Assembly (NCBI GenBank): GCA_021157505.1
Contig: JAGGWI010000192.1
Coordinates: 1-15,053 of the forward strand
DNA: 15,053 nucleotides
Direction of reading: 5' to 3'
DNA from: Desulfuromusa sp.
Lineage (GTDB): Bacteria > Desulfobacterota > Desulfuromonadia > Desulfuromonadales > Geopsychrobacteraceae
Positions 7,774 through 14,968 of this stretch are shown here, piece by piece; position 1 is the first letter of the stretch, and the number at the start of each line of letters is the position of its first letter. Under the pieces are notes generated by a model, which made no database searches, was not told the DNA's origin, and saw only the letters and a program-made list of their open reading frames with translations. A program made the translations under genes and the position numbers.

Positions 7774-8125
7774 AGATACTTTAAAAAATATTGTTTCAAG
7801 TTGTTCTGGTAGTGTTGGTGCTATTTTAATGGGTTATGATGGCATTGGAATTGACCAGTACAGTGTTGATGAAAACTCTCTTGACTTGAATCTTGTGGGC
7901 ATTGAATATTCAAATGTAACCAAGGAAATACGCAATGCAGCCAATATTTTAAAGGTAGGTTCCTTGCAAGAGGTTTCGATTAAGACAGAACATTATTATG
8001 TAATAATTCATTCTTTGAGCGAAGAATATTTTGTTGCTCTGTTGATTAAACGTGATGGTAATTATGGGCAGGGTCGATATCTGCTTATGCGTGAAGCCCC
8101 TGCACTTCGTCAGGCACTGGTTTGA
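7766..8125 (+). CDS. Roadblock/LC7-domain protein (MglB-like)
   Basis: The 119-residue product is a single Roadblock/LC7 domain. Its first helix leads into GSVGAILMGYDGIGIDQYSV (the usual 'gaxvxdxdGxxi' strand-turn-strand). It continues with the long helix SNVTKEIRNAANILKVGSLQ, then the paired strands EVSIKTEHYYVIIHSLSEEY and FVALLIKRDGNYGQGRYLLM. In bacteria this fold is found in regulators of small Ras-like GTPases, such as MglB, which acts on MglA to set pilus polarity in Myxococcus. No GTPase gene is in the window, so the partner is unknown. It has a strong ribosome-binding site (AAGGAG, 7755-7760), overlaps the TPR gene by 8 bp and stops 3 bp before aroQ. Confidence is good for the fold and low for the role. 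Confidence 0.8.
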   Translation: MFKDTLKNIVSSCSGSVGAILMGYDGIGIDQYSVDENSLDLNLVGIEYSNVTKEIRNAANILKVGSLQEVSIKTEHYYVIIHSLSEEYFVALLIKRDGNYGQGRYLLMREAPALRQALV

Positions 8126-8128
8126 TCT

Positions 8129-8581
8129 ATGAAATTATTGGTTTTGAATGGTCCAAATTTAAATTTATTAGGAACCCGTGAACCGGAGATTTATGGTCAC
8201 ACTACGCTCAGTCAAATAATGGGGGAATTGCGGCAAGAGGCGTCCTCTCTTGGATACGAAATGGAAACCTATCAATCGAACCATGAAGGTGGCTTAATTG
8301 ATCAGGTGCAGCGAGCCGCCCAGGAAAACTTCTCCGGGATTATAATTAACCCCGGGGGATATACCCATACGAGCATCGCTTTGCGTGATGCTGTCAGTGG
8401 CGTCAACCTGCCAACAGTGGAAGTCCATCTGTCCAATATTCATGCACGTGAGGCGTTTCGACACCATTCTTATATTGCTCCGGTTGTTGTTGGTCAGATC
8501 TCTGGTTTTGGTGCTTTTGGTTATAGCTTGGCATTACGTGCGTTGGCGGATCATCTTGAAAACAGGATGGAGTGTGACTAA
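8129..8581 (+). CDS. aroQ: Type II 3-dehydroquinate dehydratase
   Basis: AroQ dehydrates 3-dehydroquinate to 3-dehydroshikimate, the step after AroB. The 150-residue length is typical of the dodecameric type II enzyme. The N-terminus LNGPNLNLLGTREPEIYG carries the catalytic Arg (R17) and Tyr (Y22) on the flexible lid. YQSNHEGGLID, IIINPGGYTHTSIALRDA and VEVHLSNIHAREAFRHHS are the substrate-binding and catalytic-His blocks. It begins 3 bp after the Roadblock gene and overlaps the following peptidase by 8 bp, so aroB to the peptidase look like one transcription unit. Confidence 0.97.
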   Translation: MKLLVLNGPNLNLLGTREPEIYGHTTLSQIMGELRQEASSLGYEMETYQSNHEGGLIDQVQRAAQENFSGIIINPGGYTHTSIALRDAVSGVNLPTVEVHLSNIHAREAFRHHSYIAPVVVGQISGFGAFGYSLALRALADHLENRMECD

Positions 8582-9650
8582 ACCGCAAGCTCAATTCATT
8601 AGAAACCTCTTGTTAGCTGAAAAGCTCGATTTATTACTTGTTTTCGGCCTCCCCAATATACGCTATCTGTGTGGATTTACTGGCACTGATGGCGTTTTAC
8701 TTATTAGTGCTGATGTTTCACTTTTCCTGACCGATTCTCGTTATATTGAGCAAGCACAGGAACAGGTCAGTGCGGATCATATTTGCTGCTATAATAATAA
8801 ATTACGTGCTGTGGTCGATGAATTGTCTAAGCGGGGGGGGAGGCGGGTTGGTTTTGATGCAACTGCTGTCAGTGTTGCACTCTATGAAGAACTAGCCGGG
8901 TTAGCGACTGATTCTCTCGATTGGTGCCCACTCACGACTCAATTACGGGCCTTGCGTGGGGTTAAAACGAAAAATGAAATTGTTGCTCTTAAGTCCGCTG
9001 CAAATCTGAATCAGCAGGCTTTTAATACTGTTTTGCCGCAAATCAGGCCGGGTGTGACCGAACTCGAAATAGCTATGGAGCTTGAGTTCGCATTAAAGCG
9101 CTTAGGAGGCGAAACGAACGCCTTTGATTTTATTGTTGCTTCGGGGATTCGGGGGGCCTTACCCCACGGTGTTGCCAGCGAGAAAAAACTAGAGGCGGGT
9201 GAGTTGGTTACCATAGATTTTGGTACCCGAATGGATGGTTACTATTCAGATGAAACTGTTACCTTGGCAATTGGTGAAGTTGATAGAAAACTTCGACAAA
9301 TTTTTAATATTGTGTTAGAAGCTCATGATTCAGCTCTTGCATCAATTCGTCCAGGAATGGCAATCTGTGATCTGGATGCTGTTGCTCGGGATTTTATTTC
9401 ACTTCAGGGCTACGGAGAATACTTTGGTCATGGTTTGGGGCATGGGGTAGGCTTGGAAGTTCATGAGTACCCTGCAGTTTCCTCCCGTTCAGACCAAAAG
9501 GTGCTTGAGGGAATGGTTTTTACTGTGGAGCCGGGAATATATATCCCCGGTATTGGTGGTGTACGAATTGAGGATACTGTGGTTGTCACTGCAGATGGTT
9601 TTGAAACTTTGACTTCAATTCCGAAACGATTTAAACAATTAGGTTTATAA
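8574..9650 (+). CDS. M24-family Xaa-Pro peptidase (aminopeptidase P/prolidase-like), GTG start
   Basis: This cytoplasmic dimetal peptidase removes or splits Xaa-Pro peptides. I chose the GTG at 8574: AGGA (8564-8567) lies 6 bp upstream, the protein then begins MTKPQAQF and is 358 residues, the normal size, and it overlaps aroQ by only 8 bp. The upstream ATG at 8385 would read through most of the aroQ C-terminus in another frame and add meaningless sequence. The N-terminal creatinase-like domain includes NIRYLCGFTGTDGVLLIS. The M24 metal ligands are D215 and D226 (TIDFGTRMDGYYSDETVT), the His block GHGLGHGVGLEVHE, and the Glu residues in FTVEPGIYIPG and GGVRIEDTV. Exact substrate preference cannot be told from sequence. 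Confidence 0.92.
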   Translation: MTKPQAQFIRNLLLAEKLDLLLVFGLPNIRYLCGFTGTDGVLLISADVSLFLTDSRYIEQAQEQVSADHICCYNNKLRAVVDELSKRGGRRVGFDATAVSVALYEELAGLATDSLDWCPLTTQLRALRGVKTKNEIVALKSAANLNQQAFNTVLPQIRPGVTELEIAMELEFALKRLGGETNAFDFIVASGIRGALPHGVASEKKLEAGELVTIDFGTRMDGYYSDETVTLAIGEVDRKLRQIFNIVLEAHDSALASIRPGMAICDLDAVARDFISLQGYGEYFGHGLGHGVGLEVHEYPAVSSRSDQKVLEGMVFTVEPGIYIPGIGGVRIEDTVVVTADGFETLTSIPKRFKQLGL

Positions 9651-9671
9651 AAGTTTTTCAGGAGGAAAATA

Positions 9672-10139
9672 ATGGAACTGAAAGATCTGAAAAGTTTGAT
9701 CAAATTGGTAACTGAGACCGATATTACGGAATTTAATCTCGAAACTCAGGAAGAAAAAATTCATATTAAACGGGGACCTGATAAAGAATTTATTCAGGTT
9801 GCTGCTCCGTTAGCTCCGGTTCCTGCGGCGATATCAGCCCTACCCGTTGCAGCAAAAGTAGCATCTCCCACTGCGGATGCTGCCGTAGTAGACGACAAAT
9901 ATGATATTGTTTCATCTCCAATGGTTGGTACTGTTTATCGCAAGCCTTCACCTGATGCTGCCACTTTTGTCGAAGTCGGGGATATTGTTGAGGCCGGACA
10001 AACCCTTTGCCTGGTCGAGGCGATGAAGTTGTTTAATGAAATTGAGGCCGAGTTTAAATGCAAAATTGTGGAGATCGTCAAAGATGACGCAACTCCCGTT
10101 GAGTTTGGGGAAACACTTTTCCTGGTTGAGCGGCTTTGA
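9672..10139 (+). CDS. accB: Biotin carboxyl carrier protein of acetyl-CoA carboxylase
   Basis: AccB carries biotin between the carboxylase and carboxyltransferase halves of acetyl-CoA carboxylase, the first committed step of fatty-acid synthesis. The 155-residue protein has an N-terminal helical domain (ELKDLKSLIKLVTETDITEF). A Pro/Ala-rich hinge (about residues 45-75) and the biotinyl domain follow (about 78-155), with SPMVGTVYRKPSP and the biotinylation site VEAMKLFNEI, where K119 receives biotin. The start is marked by an excellent ribosome-binding site, AGGAGG. It lies 21 bp after the peptidase gene and 79 bp before accC. Confidence 0.97.
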   Translation: MELKDLKSLIKLVTETDITEFNLETQEEKIHIKRGPDKEFIQVAAPLAPVPAAISALPVAAKVASPTADAAVVDDKYDIVSSPMVGTVYRKPSPDAATFVEVGDIVEAGQTLCLVEAMKLFNEIEAEFKCKIVEIVKDDATPVEFGETLFLVERL

Positions 10140-10218
10140 TCTACCGCAAGTTAAAGAGTCAATGTTTCTAAAAGCTGTTGACGAATTTTGAAGATTACCC
10201 TGATGGGGAGTTGATAAA

Positions 10219-11556
10219 ATGTTCCATAAAATACTTATAGCAAACCGTGGCGAGATTGCCTTGCGGATAATTCGTGCCTGTAAAGAGATGGGGATCAAAA
10301 CAGTTGCAGTGCACTCTGATGTTGATCATGATGCCCTGCATGTCAGTCTTGCGGATGAGAGTATCTGTATCGGCCCTGCTGCCAGTGCCGATAGTTATCT
10401 CAATATGAAAGCGATTATCAGTGCTGCTGAAATTGCCGATGCTGACGCCATCCATCCTGGTTACGGTTTTCTTTCCGAAAATGCTGAGTTTGCAGAAATT
10501 TGTGAACAATGCGGGATCACTTTTATTGGCCCGACTGCCGAAAATATGAGGCGGATGGGGGATAAAATCAGTGCCCGGAAGACGGTAACAGAAGCAGGTG
10601 TTCCTATCCTTCCCGGAACCAATAAAAGTATTGAAACAACAGAAGAAGCGCAGCAGGTTGCGGATGATATTGGTTATCCGGTGATTATTAAAGCATCTGC
10701 CGGTGGCGGTGGTCGCGGGATGAAAATAGTCTATTCTCCGGCCTCTCTGGGCAATGCCCTGGCAACTGCGCGTACTGAAGCTCAAGCAGGTTTTGGTAAA
10801 GCAGATGTCTATATTGAAAAATTCTGTGAACATCCTCGCCATGTAGAAATCCAGATTTTAGGGGATAAACATGGCAATGTTATCCATTTAGGGGAACGCG
10901 ACTGTTCCATTCAGCGACGTCATCAAAAATTGATTGAAGAGGCACCGTGCCCGGTTTTAACCCCGGAACTGCGGGAGGAAATGGGTGCTTGCGCAGTTGC
11001 TGCTGCCAAAGCTGTGAATTATTCCAGTGTTGGGACAATAGAGTATCTTCTGGATGAGGATGGCAGTTTCTATTTTATGGAAATGAATACCCGTATCCAG
11101 GTTGAGCATCCAGTAACTGAGATGGTCACTGGAGTGGATATTGTTAAAGAACAGATTAATTCTGCCGCCGGACTGCCATTGCGTTACAAGCAGGAAGATA
11201 TCAAGATCAGTGGGCATGCTATCGAGTGTCGAATTAATGCTGAAGATCCAGAAAAATTCACCCCGTTCCCTGGAAAGATCAATGGCTATCATACCCCTGC
11301 GGGGATGGGTGTGCGGATAGAGAGTGCGATGTACGATCAATATACTGTCCTGCCCCATTATGATTCAATGATTGGAAAACTGATCGTTCATGCTGAAACC
11401 CGTGAAGAAGCAATTAAGCGGATGGCATGTGCCCTTGATGAATATATTATCGAAGGGATTAAAACAACGATACCGTTTCATTTAAAGATGATGGCAAATA
11501 AGGACTTTAACGACGGTAATTTTGACACCAATTTTTTAGAGCGTGTGAAGATTTAA
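10219..11556 (+). CDS. accC: Biotin carboxylase subunit of acetyl-CoA carboxylase
   Basis: AccC carboxylates the biotin of AccB using ATP and bicarbonate. The 445 residues match the family length (about 449). The N-terminal domain begins MFHKILIANRGEIALRIIRA. The ATP-grasp domain shows the glycine-rich loop KASAGGGGRGMKIV, the EKFCEHPRHVEIQILGD strand, the catalytic ERDCSIQRRHQKLIEEAP block and FMEMNTRIQVEHPVTE with metal-binding Glu and catalytic Arg. The C-terminal domain has GHAIECRINAEDP. GGGGAG (10205-10210) is the ribosome-binding site. It pairs with accB upstream, and a hairpin terminator follows 21 bp after the stop. Confidence 0.98.
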   Translation: MFHKILIANRGEIALRIIRACKEMGIKTVAVHSDVDHDALHVSLADESICIGPAASADSYLNMKAIISAAEIADADAIHPGYGFLSENAEFAEICEQCGITFIGPTAENMRRMGDKISARKTVTEAGVPILPGTNKSIETTEEAQQVADDIGYPVIIKASAGGGGRGMKIVYSPASLGNALATARTEAQAGFGKADVYIEKFCEHPRHVEIQILGDKHGNVIHLGERDCSIQRRHQKLIEEAPCPVLTPELREEMGACAVAAAKAVNYSSVGTIEYLLDEDGSFYFMEMNTRIQVEHPVTEMVTGVDIVKEQINSAAGLPLRYKQEDIKISGHAIECRINAEDPEKFTPFPGKINGYHTPAGMGVRIESAMYDQYTVLPHYDSMIGKLIVHAETREEAIKRMACALDEYIIEGIKTTIPFHLKMMANKDFNDGNFDTNFLERVKI

Positions 11557-11577
11557 AAGAAATATGTGGATATATTT

Positions 11578-11621
11578 AAACAACAGGCGGGATGATTTCC
11601 CGCCTGTTGTTTGTTGACAAT
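11578..11621 (+). terminator. Intrinsic terminator between accC and mqnA
   Basis: A perfect 15-bp stem (11578-11592 with 11598-11612; core CAGGCGGGA / TCCCGCCTG) closes a 5-base loop. The outer part of the stem is A-rich on the left and T-rich on the right, so TTGTTTGTTG follows the GC core as the U-rich tail. It should terminate accBC transcripts, although the tail is interrupted by G residues. The first possible mqnA ATG is 14 bp beyond the stem. Confidence 0.8.
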
Positions 11622-11626
11622 CCTGG

Positions 11627-12475
11627 ATGTTCTCTATGGAACCCGCAACTCAACCGATACTGGGATATATCCCATATTTAAACTGTATCCCTTTTTTTCA
11701 TCACCTTAAAGCTAATGGCTTCTCTGGGAAATTTGTGAGTGGCGTTCCGTCTGAATTGAATCAGATGCTGCAACAAGGTGTGTTGGATGTTAGCCCCTCT
11801 TCCTCATTTGAATATGCAAGGCACTGGAAAGATTACCTGTTACTTCCTGATCATTCTATTTCTTCTGTCGGCAGGGTTAAAAGTGTTCTCTTTTTTTCTC
11901 CGGTGGAGTTATCCGCATTATCAGGTAGAGAGATTGCAATAACTGGTGAATCAGCGACGTCAATTAATTTATTGAGAATTATCTTTCATGAGTTTTATGA
12001 TCTCGATAATGTGACTGATGTGGTTCCAGATGTGCCCATAGAAACTTTGATAGCGCAGCAAAAACCTGCTTTGCTAATCGGCGATAGAGCACTGCGTCTC
12101 ACCACTCAATTACCACCCGGTATGCATGTTTTTGACCTTGGAGAAATCTGGTACCAACAGACTGGCCTCCCATTTGTCTTTGCCCTTTGGATGATTCATC
12201 GTAATGCCCTGGACCGGTTTCCTCTGGAATTATCTACACTGGGGCAACAGTTACTCCAGTCTCGTGAACAGTTACTCAATGATCCGTATCCAATCGCAAA
12301 GACTGTTGCAGAAAAAGTTGGGTTGGATGTGGAAACGATTGTCAATTATTGGCAGACCATTGATTATACCTTAGGAAAAGAGCATATCCAGAGTTTGCAA
12401 CTTTTCTTTCAGTTATGTAAGAAATACAATTTACTGGAGGAAGAACCGGAATTGAATTTCTGGAGGTCATTGTAA
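11627..12475 (+). CDS. mqnA: Chorismate dehydratase of the futalosine menaquinone pathway
   Basis: MqnA dehydrates chorismate to 3-enolpyruvylbenzoate, the first committed step of the futalosine route to menaquinone. The 282-residue product has the MqnA/MqnD periplasmic-binding-like fold. ILGYIPYLNCIPFFHHL at the N-terminus is the typical 'GxIxYLNCxP' motif, followed by SGVPSELNQMLQQGVLDVSPSSSFEYA, SVGRVKSVLFFS, ITGESATSINLLRIIF, ALLIGDRAL and DLGEIWYQQTGLPFVFALW. No signal peptide is present, as expected for the cytoplasmic enzyme. The start may be 11627 or 11636 (in-frame ATG nine bases later); an in-frame TGA at 11615 excludes earlier starts. MqnA and MqnD are related, but the YLNC/SVGRVKSV pattern favours MqnA. 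Confidence 0.9.
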   Translation: MFSMEPATQPILGYIPYLNCIPFFHHLKANGFSGKFVSGVPSELNQMLQQGVLDVSPSSSFEYARHWKDYLLLPDHSISSVGRVKSVLFFSPVELSALSGREIAITGESATSINLLRIIFHEFYDLDNVTDVVPDVPIETLIAQQKPALLIGDRALRLTTQLPPGMHVFDLGEIWYQQTGLPFVFALWMIHRNALDRFPLELSTLGQQLLQSREQLLNDPYPIAKTVAEKVGLDVETIVNYWQTIDYTLGKEHIQSLQLFFQLCKKYNLLEEEPELNFWRSL

Positions 12476-12628
12476 ATATTTTGATGATGAGAGTGAAATA
12501 TGTGTGTTGATTTTTTATAAACAGTTGTCCTTGGGATTGTTAGATCCTGAGGTTAAGAAGAAATGAAACCGAAATTGGGTTAGTTGGTATATAATCTGAT
12601 TTTATCTGAGAATCAGGAGTAATGATTT
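12476..12628. other. Intergenic region between mqnA and yicC
   Basis: The 153 bp are AT-rich with no credible coding frame. A TATAAT (12590-12595) could be a -10 box for yicC, but no convincing -35 box lies 16-18 bp upstream. CAGGAG (12614-12619) is the yicC ribosome-binding site. I see no strong terminator for mqnA. Confidence 0.4.
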
Positions 12629-13504
12629 ATGATCAAGAGTATGACCGGTTTTGGTCGTGGACAGGCACAGATTGATGGTCTGTCCTTTACGGTTGAAATT
12701 AGAGCAGTTAATCATCGTTATGGTGATGTGAATATTAAGAGTCCCCGCTTGTTAGCCTCCCTTGAAAGCAAAATAAAAAAGCAGGTACTAACAGTATTGA
12801 AGCGCGGTAAAATTGACCTGTTTATCACCCAGGAGCACACATCTCAATTGGCTAATAAGCCGGTGGTTGATCATCAGGTGGCAAGGGCATATGTTGAGGC
12901 ATTTAAAGATTTGCAGCAGGTGAGTGGCTGCTCTGGTGAAATCAGTTTGGAATTTCTCGCGGCACAGAAGGATGTACTGGTTTTACAGGATGTGGAGTTT
13001 GACCGGGATAAACTCTGGGATTGTCTTTCTTTGGCGATCAAAAATGCACTGATTTTGATTCAGGAGATGCGTCAGAAGGAGGGTGCAGCAACACAGGTTG
13101 ATATGGAAAACAGATTGGCTTTATTATCACAATTCATCGTGGACCTTGAGAAATCTGCTGCCAAGGTTCCCCTTGAATGGCAACAGAAGTTGAAAGACCG
13201 GCTGGCGCGATTGCAGGAGAATGGTGGTGACCCGCAGCGGGTCGCACAAGAAATAGCCATTTTTGCTGATCGCTGTGATATCAGTGAAGAGATCACCCGG
13301 TTTAACAGTCACCTGGGGCAGTTTTACGATTTATTACAGCAACAGGAACCGGTAGGGAGACAGCTTGATTTTCTGGTTCAGGAACTGAATCGCGAAGCCA
13401 ATACCATGGGTTCAAAATCTAATGATGCAATTCTGACCCGACAGGTGGTTGCACTGAAAGCTGAGCTGGAAAAAATACGTGAGCAGGTACAGAATATAGA
13501 GTAG
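12629..13504 (+). CDS. yicC: YicC/YloC-family endoribonuclease
   Basis: The 291-residue product belongs to the YicC/YloC family, a conserved stress-related family whose Escherichia coli member has been linked to RNA cleavage and small-RNA decay. The hallmark N-terminus MIKSMTGFGR, the next block EIRAVNHRYGDVNIKSPRLL and the C-terminal LDFLVQELNREANTMGSKSND are all present, with a predicted helical middle (about residues 140-200). Length matches the family (about 290). In many bacteria yicC precedes gmk and rpoZ; here that neighbour is missing, and a terminator and a foreign-looking cassette follow instead. Confidence 0.95.
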   Translation: MIKSMTGFGRGQAQIDGLSFTVEIRAVNHRYGDVNIKSPRLLASLESKIKKQVLTVLKRGKIDLFITQEHTSQLANKPVVDHQVARAYVEAFKDLQQVSGCSGEISLEFLAAQKDVLVLQDVEFDRDKLWDCLSLAIKNALILIQEMRQKEGAATQVDMENRLALLSQFIVDLEKSAAKVPLEWQQKLKDRLARLQENGGDPQRVAQEIAIFADRCDISEEITRFNSHLGQFYDLLQQQEPVGRQLDFLVQELNREANTMGSKSNDAILTRQVVALKAELEKIREQVQNIE

Positions 13505-13543
13505 TGATTCTTTGTGTTTCAGAATGTTTCAATCTTCCAATTT

Positions 13544-13567
13544 AGCCCCTATTTTAGGGGCTTTTTT
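13544..13567 (+). terminator. Intrinsic terminator after yicC
   Basis: The perfect stem AGCCCCT (13544-13550) / AGGGGCT (13556-13562) has the 5-base loop ATTTT, and six T residues follow (13562-13567). It isolates yicC from the next gene. Confidence 0.92.
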
Positions 13568-13614
13568 GTTTTCAGGTGTTTATGGGTGTTTCTCTCTGTA
13601 TAAAAAAGTGATGA

Positions 13615-13648
13615 CAAATTGGTGATAGAAAGTACCTGTCACCATTTG
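13615..13648. repeat. Imperfect inverted repeat upstream of the LacI-family gene
   Basis: The left arm CAAATTGGTGA (13615-13625) pairs with the right arm TCACCATTTG (13639-13648) with one bulged base; the 13-base loop contains GTACCT (13632-13637). There is no T run, so it is not a typical terminator. GTACCT also occurs in both proposed LacI operators, so this may be a further, weaker binding site (inference). Confidence 0.4.
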
Positions 13649-13693
13649 ATAAACACTCATCTGTCCGTTCTGATAGATAAAAAACACCTATAT

Positions 13694-13726
13694 TGATTGA
13701 CGTACCTCATGCTCACGAATTAGAGT
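13694..13726 (+). promoter_or_regulatory. Proposed operator and promoter of the LacI-family gene
   Basis: TGATTGACGTACCTCAT (13694-13710) matches the site upstream of the downstream secreted-protein gene at 15 of 17 positions. It overlaps a possible -35 box TTGACG (13697-13702). With an 18-bp spacer the -10 would be TAGAGT (13721-13726), a moderate match. The overlap suggests the regulator represses its own gene (inference). Confidence 0.55.
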
Positions 13727-13748
13727 ATCCCTTTCAGAGGAAAGGTGT

Positions 13749-14801
13749 ATGGGTAAGCCGACAACCAAAGATCTTGCCAAAGTAGCAGGTGTAAGCCTTG
13801 CAACCGTGGACCGGGTGCTCAATAGGCGGGGAGGGGTGCGACAGGCCACGGTTAAGCGAGTCACTGCTGCGATCAGGGCGCTGAACTATGTGCGCGATAT
13901 CTCGGCGGCCAATCTGGCGCGCAGTACGGAATACAAGTTGATGTTCCTACTGCCCGACCAGGATGATGAATTCACCAACATGATTCATCTGGCAATCGAT
14001 GAAGCCAATGTTTCTATGGCGCATGAACGGACAACTGTCTCCATAATCCGCGTGCCGGTAAACGACCCGCACCGCATTGCGCAAGAGATCGACGGGCTGT
14101 CGACGGACAAGGTGGATGGCGTGGCAATCATGGTGCCCGAAACCGCGCAGGTGCGCGACGCCATCTTGCGGCTGGGCGCTCGTGGCATTGCCGTGGTTGC
14201 CTTTGTTTCCAACCAACCCAACGCTCAAAGTGCTTATTTCGTGGGGATCAATAACGAGGCTGCGGGGCGCACCGCCGGACAACTTTTAGCGCGGTTTATC
14301 GGCGAGCGACAGGGGACGGTTCTGGCCGTCACCGAGACGATGCAATCACGTGACAGCCAAGAGCGCCGGTTGGGTTTTGATGCCATCATGGCGAAATACG
14401 CGCCACGGTTGAGGGTGCATCCTTCGATGGAAACCTACGCAGATGCGATCCGCACGGCGAAAATTATCGCGGCAGCTTTGCACAACAATCCAAAGATCGT
14501 CGGTATCTATTTGATGAATCACGATATTTCGGAAACCATGCAGGCGATTGAGGCGCAGGGGATACCGCAGAAATACGTGATTATCGGTCATGAACTGACT
14601 CAGCATACCCGCGCGCGGCTTATCGATGGGACCATGGACGCCGTCATAACGCAGGATGTGGGCCATTTGGTGCGAAGCTCTATTCGTGTCTTGAAGGCTC
14701 GTATAACACGAGTCGGCACGGTAGCTTCGCAAGAGCGCATTCGCATCGAAATTATCCTGCGAGAGAATTTGCCGGAAGATATAAAAACCGACTGCTCATA
14801 A
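13749..14801 (+). CDS. LacI-family transcriptional regulator, probably horizontally acquired
   Basis: The 350-residue protein starts with a LacI-type helix-turn-helix and hinge: TTKDLAKVAGVSLATVDRVL (about residues 5-24), then NRRGGVRQATVKRVTAAI and LNYVRDISAANLARS. A periplasmic-binding-protein-like sensor domain follows (from about residue 60), with YKLMFLLPDQDDEF, DKVDGVAIMVPE, VGINNEAAGRTAGQLLARFI, ETMQSRDSQERRLGFDAIM and GIYLMNHDI. The effector is probably a sugar or polyol but cannot be named. The ribosome-binding site GAGGA lies 7 bp before the ATG. The gene is visibly richer in GC (stretches near 65%), with many GCG, CGC and GTG codons. Together with the ATVDRVLNRRGGVR style, which I associate with alphaproteobacterial regulators, this suggests transfer. 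It probably controls the gene that follows. Confidence 0.9.
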   Translation: MGKPTTKDLAKVAGVSLATVDRVLNRRGGVRQATVKRVTAAIRALNYVRDISAANLARSTEYKLMFLLPDQDDEFTNMIHLAIDEANVSMAHERTTVSIIRVPVNDPHRIAQEIDGLSTDKVDGVAIMVPETAQVRDAILRLGARGIAVVAFVSNQPNAQSAYFVGINNEAAGRTAGQLLARFIGERQGTVLAVTETMQSRDSQERRLGFDAIMAKYAPRLRVHPSMETYADAIRTAKIIAAALHNNPKIVGIYLMNHDISETMQAIEAQGIPQKYVIIGHELTQHTRARLIDGTMDAVITQDVGHLVRSSIRVLKARITRVGTVASQERIRIEIILRENLPEDIKTDCS

Positions 14802-14836
14802 CCGTATTGGGTCGGAGTCACAATTAACTTTACTGT

Positions 14837-14860
14837 TAAATGATGTACGTACCTCATTTA
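14837..14860. promoter_or_regulatory. Palindromic LacI-type operator upstream of the secreted-protein gene
   Basis: This is a 24-bp palindrome with a single mismatched pair: the outer arms TAAATGA and TCATTTA flank the core GTACGTAC. The central CG with dyad symmetry is characteristic of LacI-family operators, where the hinge helices insert at a CpG. The right half, ACGTACCTCAT, is repeated exactly upstream of the LacI-family gene. It ends 4 bp before the -35 box of the next promoter. Confidence 0.75.
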
Positions 14861-14864
14861 TTTA

Positions 14865-14893
14865 TTGACTGGAAACCGTGCATTACTTATATT
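14865..14893 (+). promoter_or_regulatory. Sigma-70-type promoter of the secreted-protein gene
   Basis: TTGACT (14865-14870) and TATATT (14888-14893) are separated by 17 bp; each box matches consensus at five of six positions. It lies 75 bp before the start codon, with the palindromic operator directly upstream. Confidence 0.65.
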
Positions 14894-14968
14894 GAGCGAT
14901 ACAATGTAATGTGACCGTGGGAAATCGCCCTTCACCGACATCCATCAACAATGATCTGGGAGGAACCA

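Noticed and set aside
8385..8573. Upstream ATG that would extend the M24 peptidase by 63 residues
   Set aside because: It lies deep inside aroQ in another frame, the added residues do not resemble the family N-terminus, and a GTG at 8574 with a well-placed AGGA gives the normal length.
10195..10842. Long open frame on the minus strand opposite accC (215 codons)
   Set aside because: It has no recognisable domain or ribosome-binding site, and it is antisense to a well-identified accC whose codon bias explains it.
11614..11619. TTGACA just before mqnA, considered as a -35 box
   Set aside because: A matching -10 box at the right distance would fall inside the gene, and no good hexamer is there.
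12590..12595. TATAAT upstream of yicC as a promoter
   Set aside because: No -35 hexamer at 16-18 bp and no extended -10 TG, so support is too weak for a separate call.
13947..14732. Several minus-strand frames opposite the LacI-family gene
   Set aside because: Higher GC content lengthens spurious frames; none shows a domain or proper start signal.
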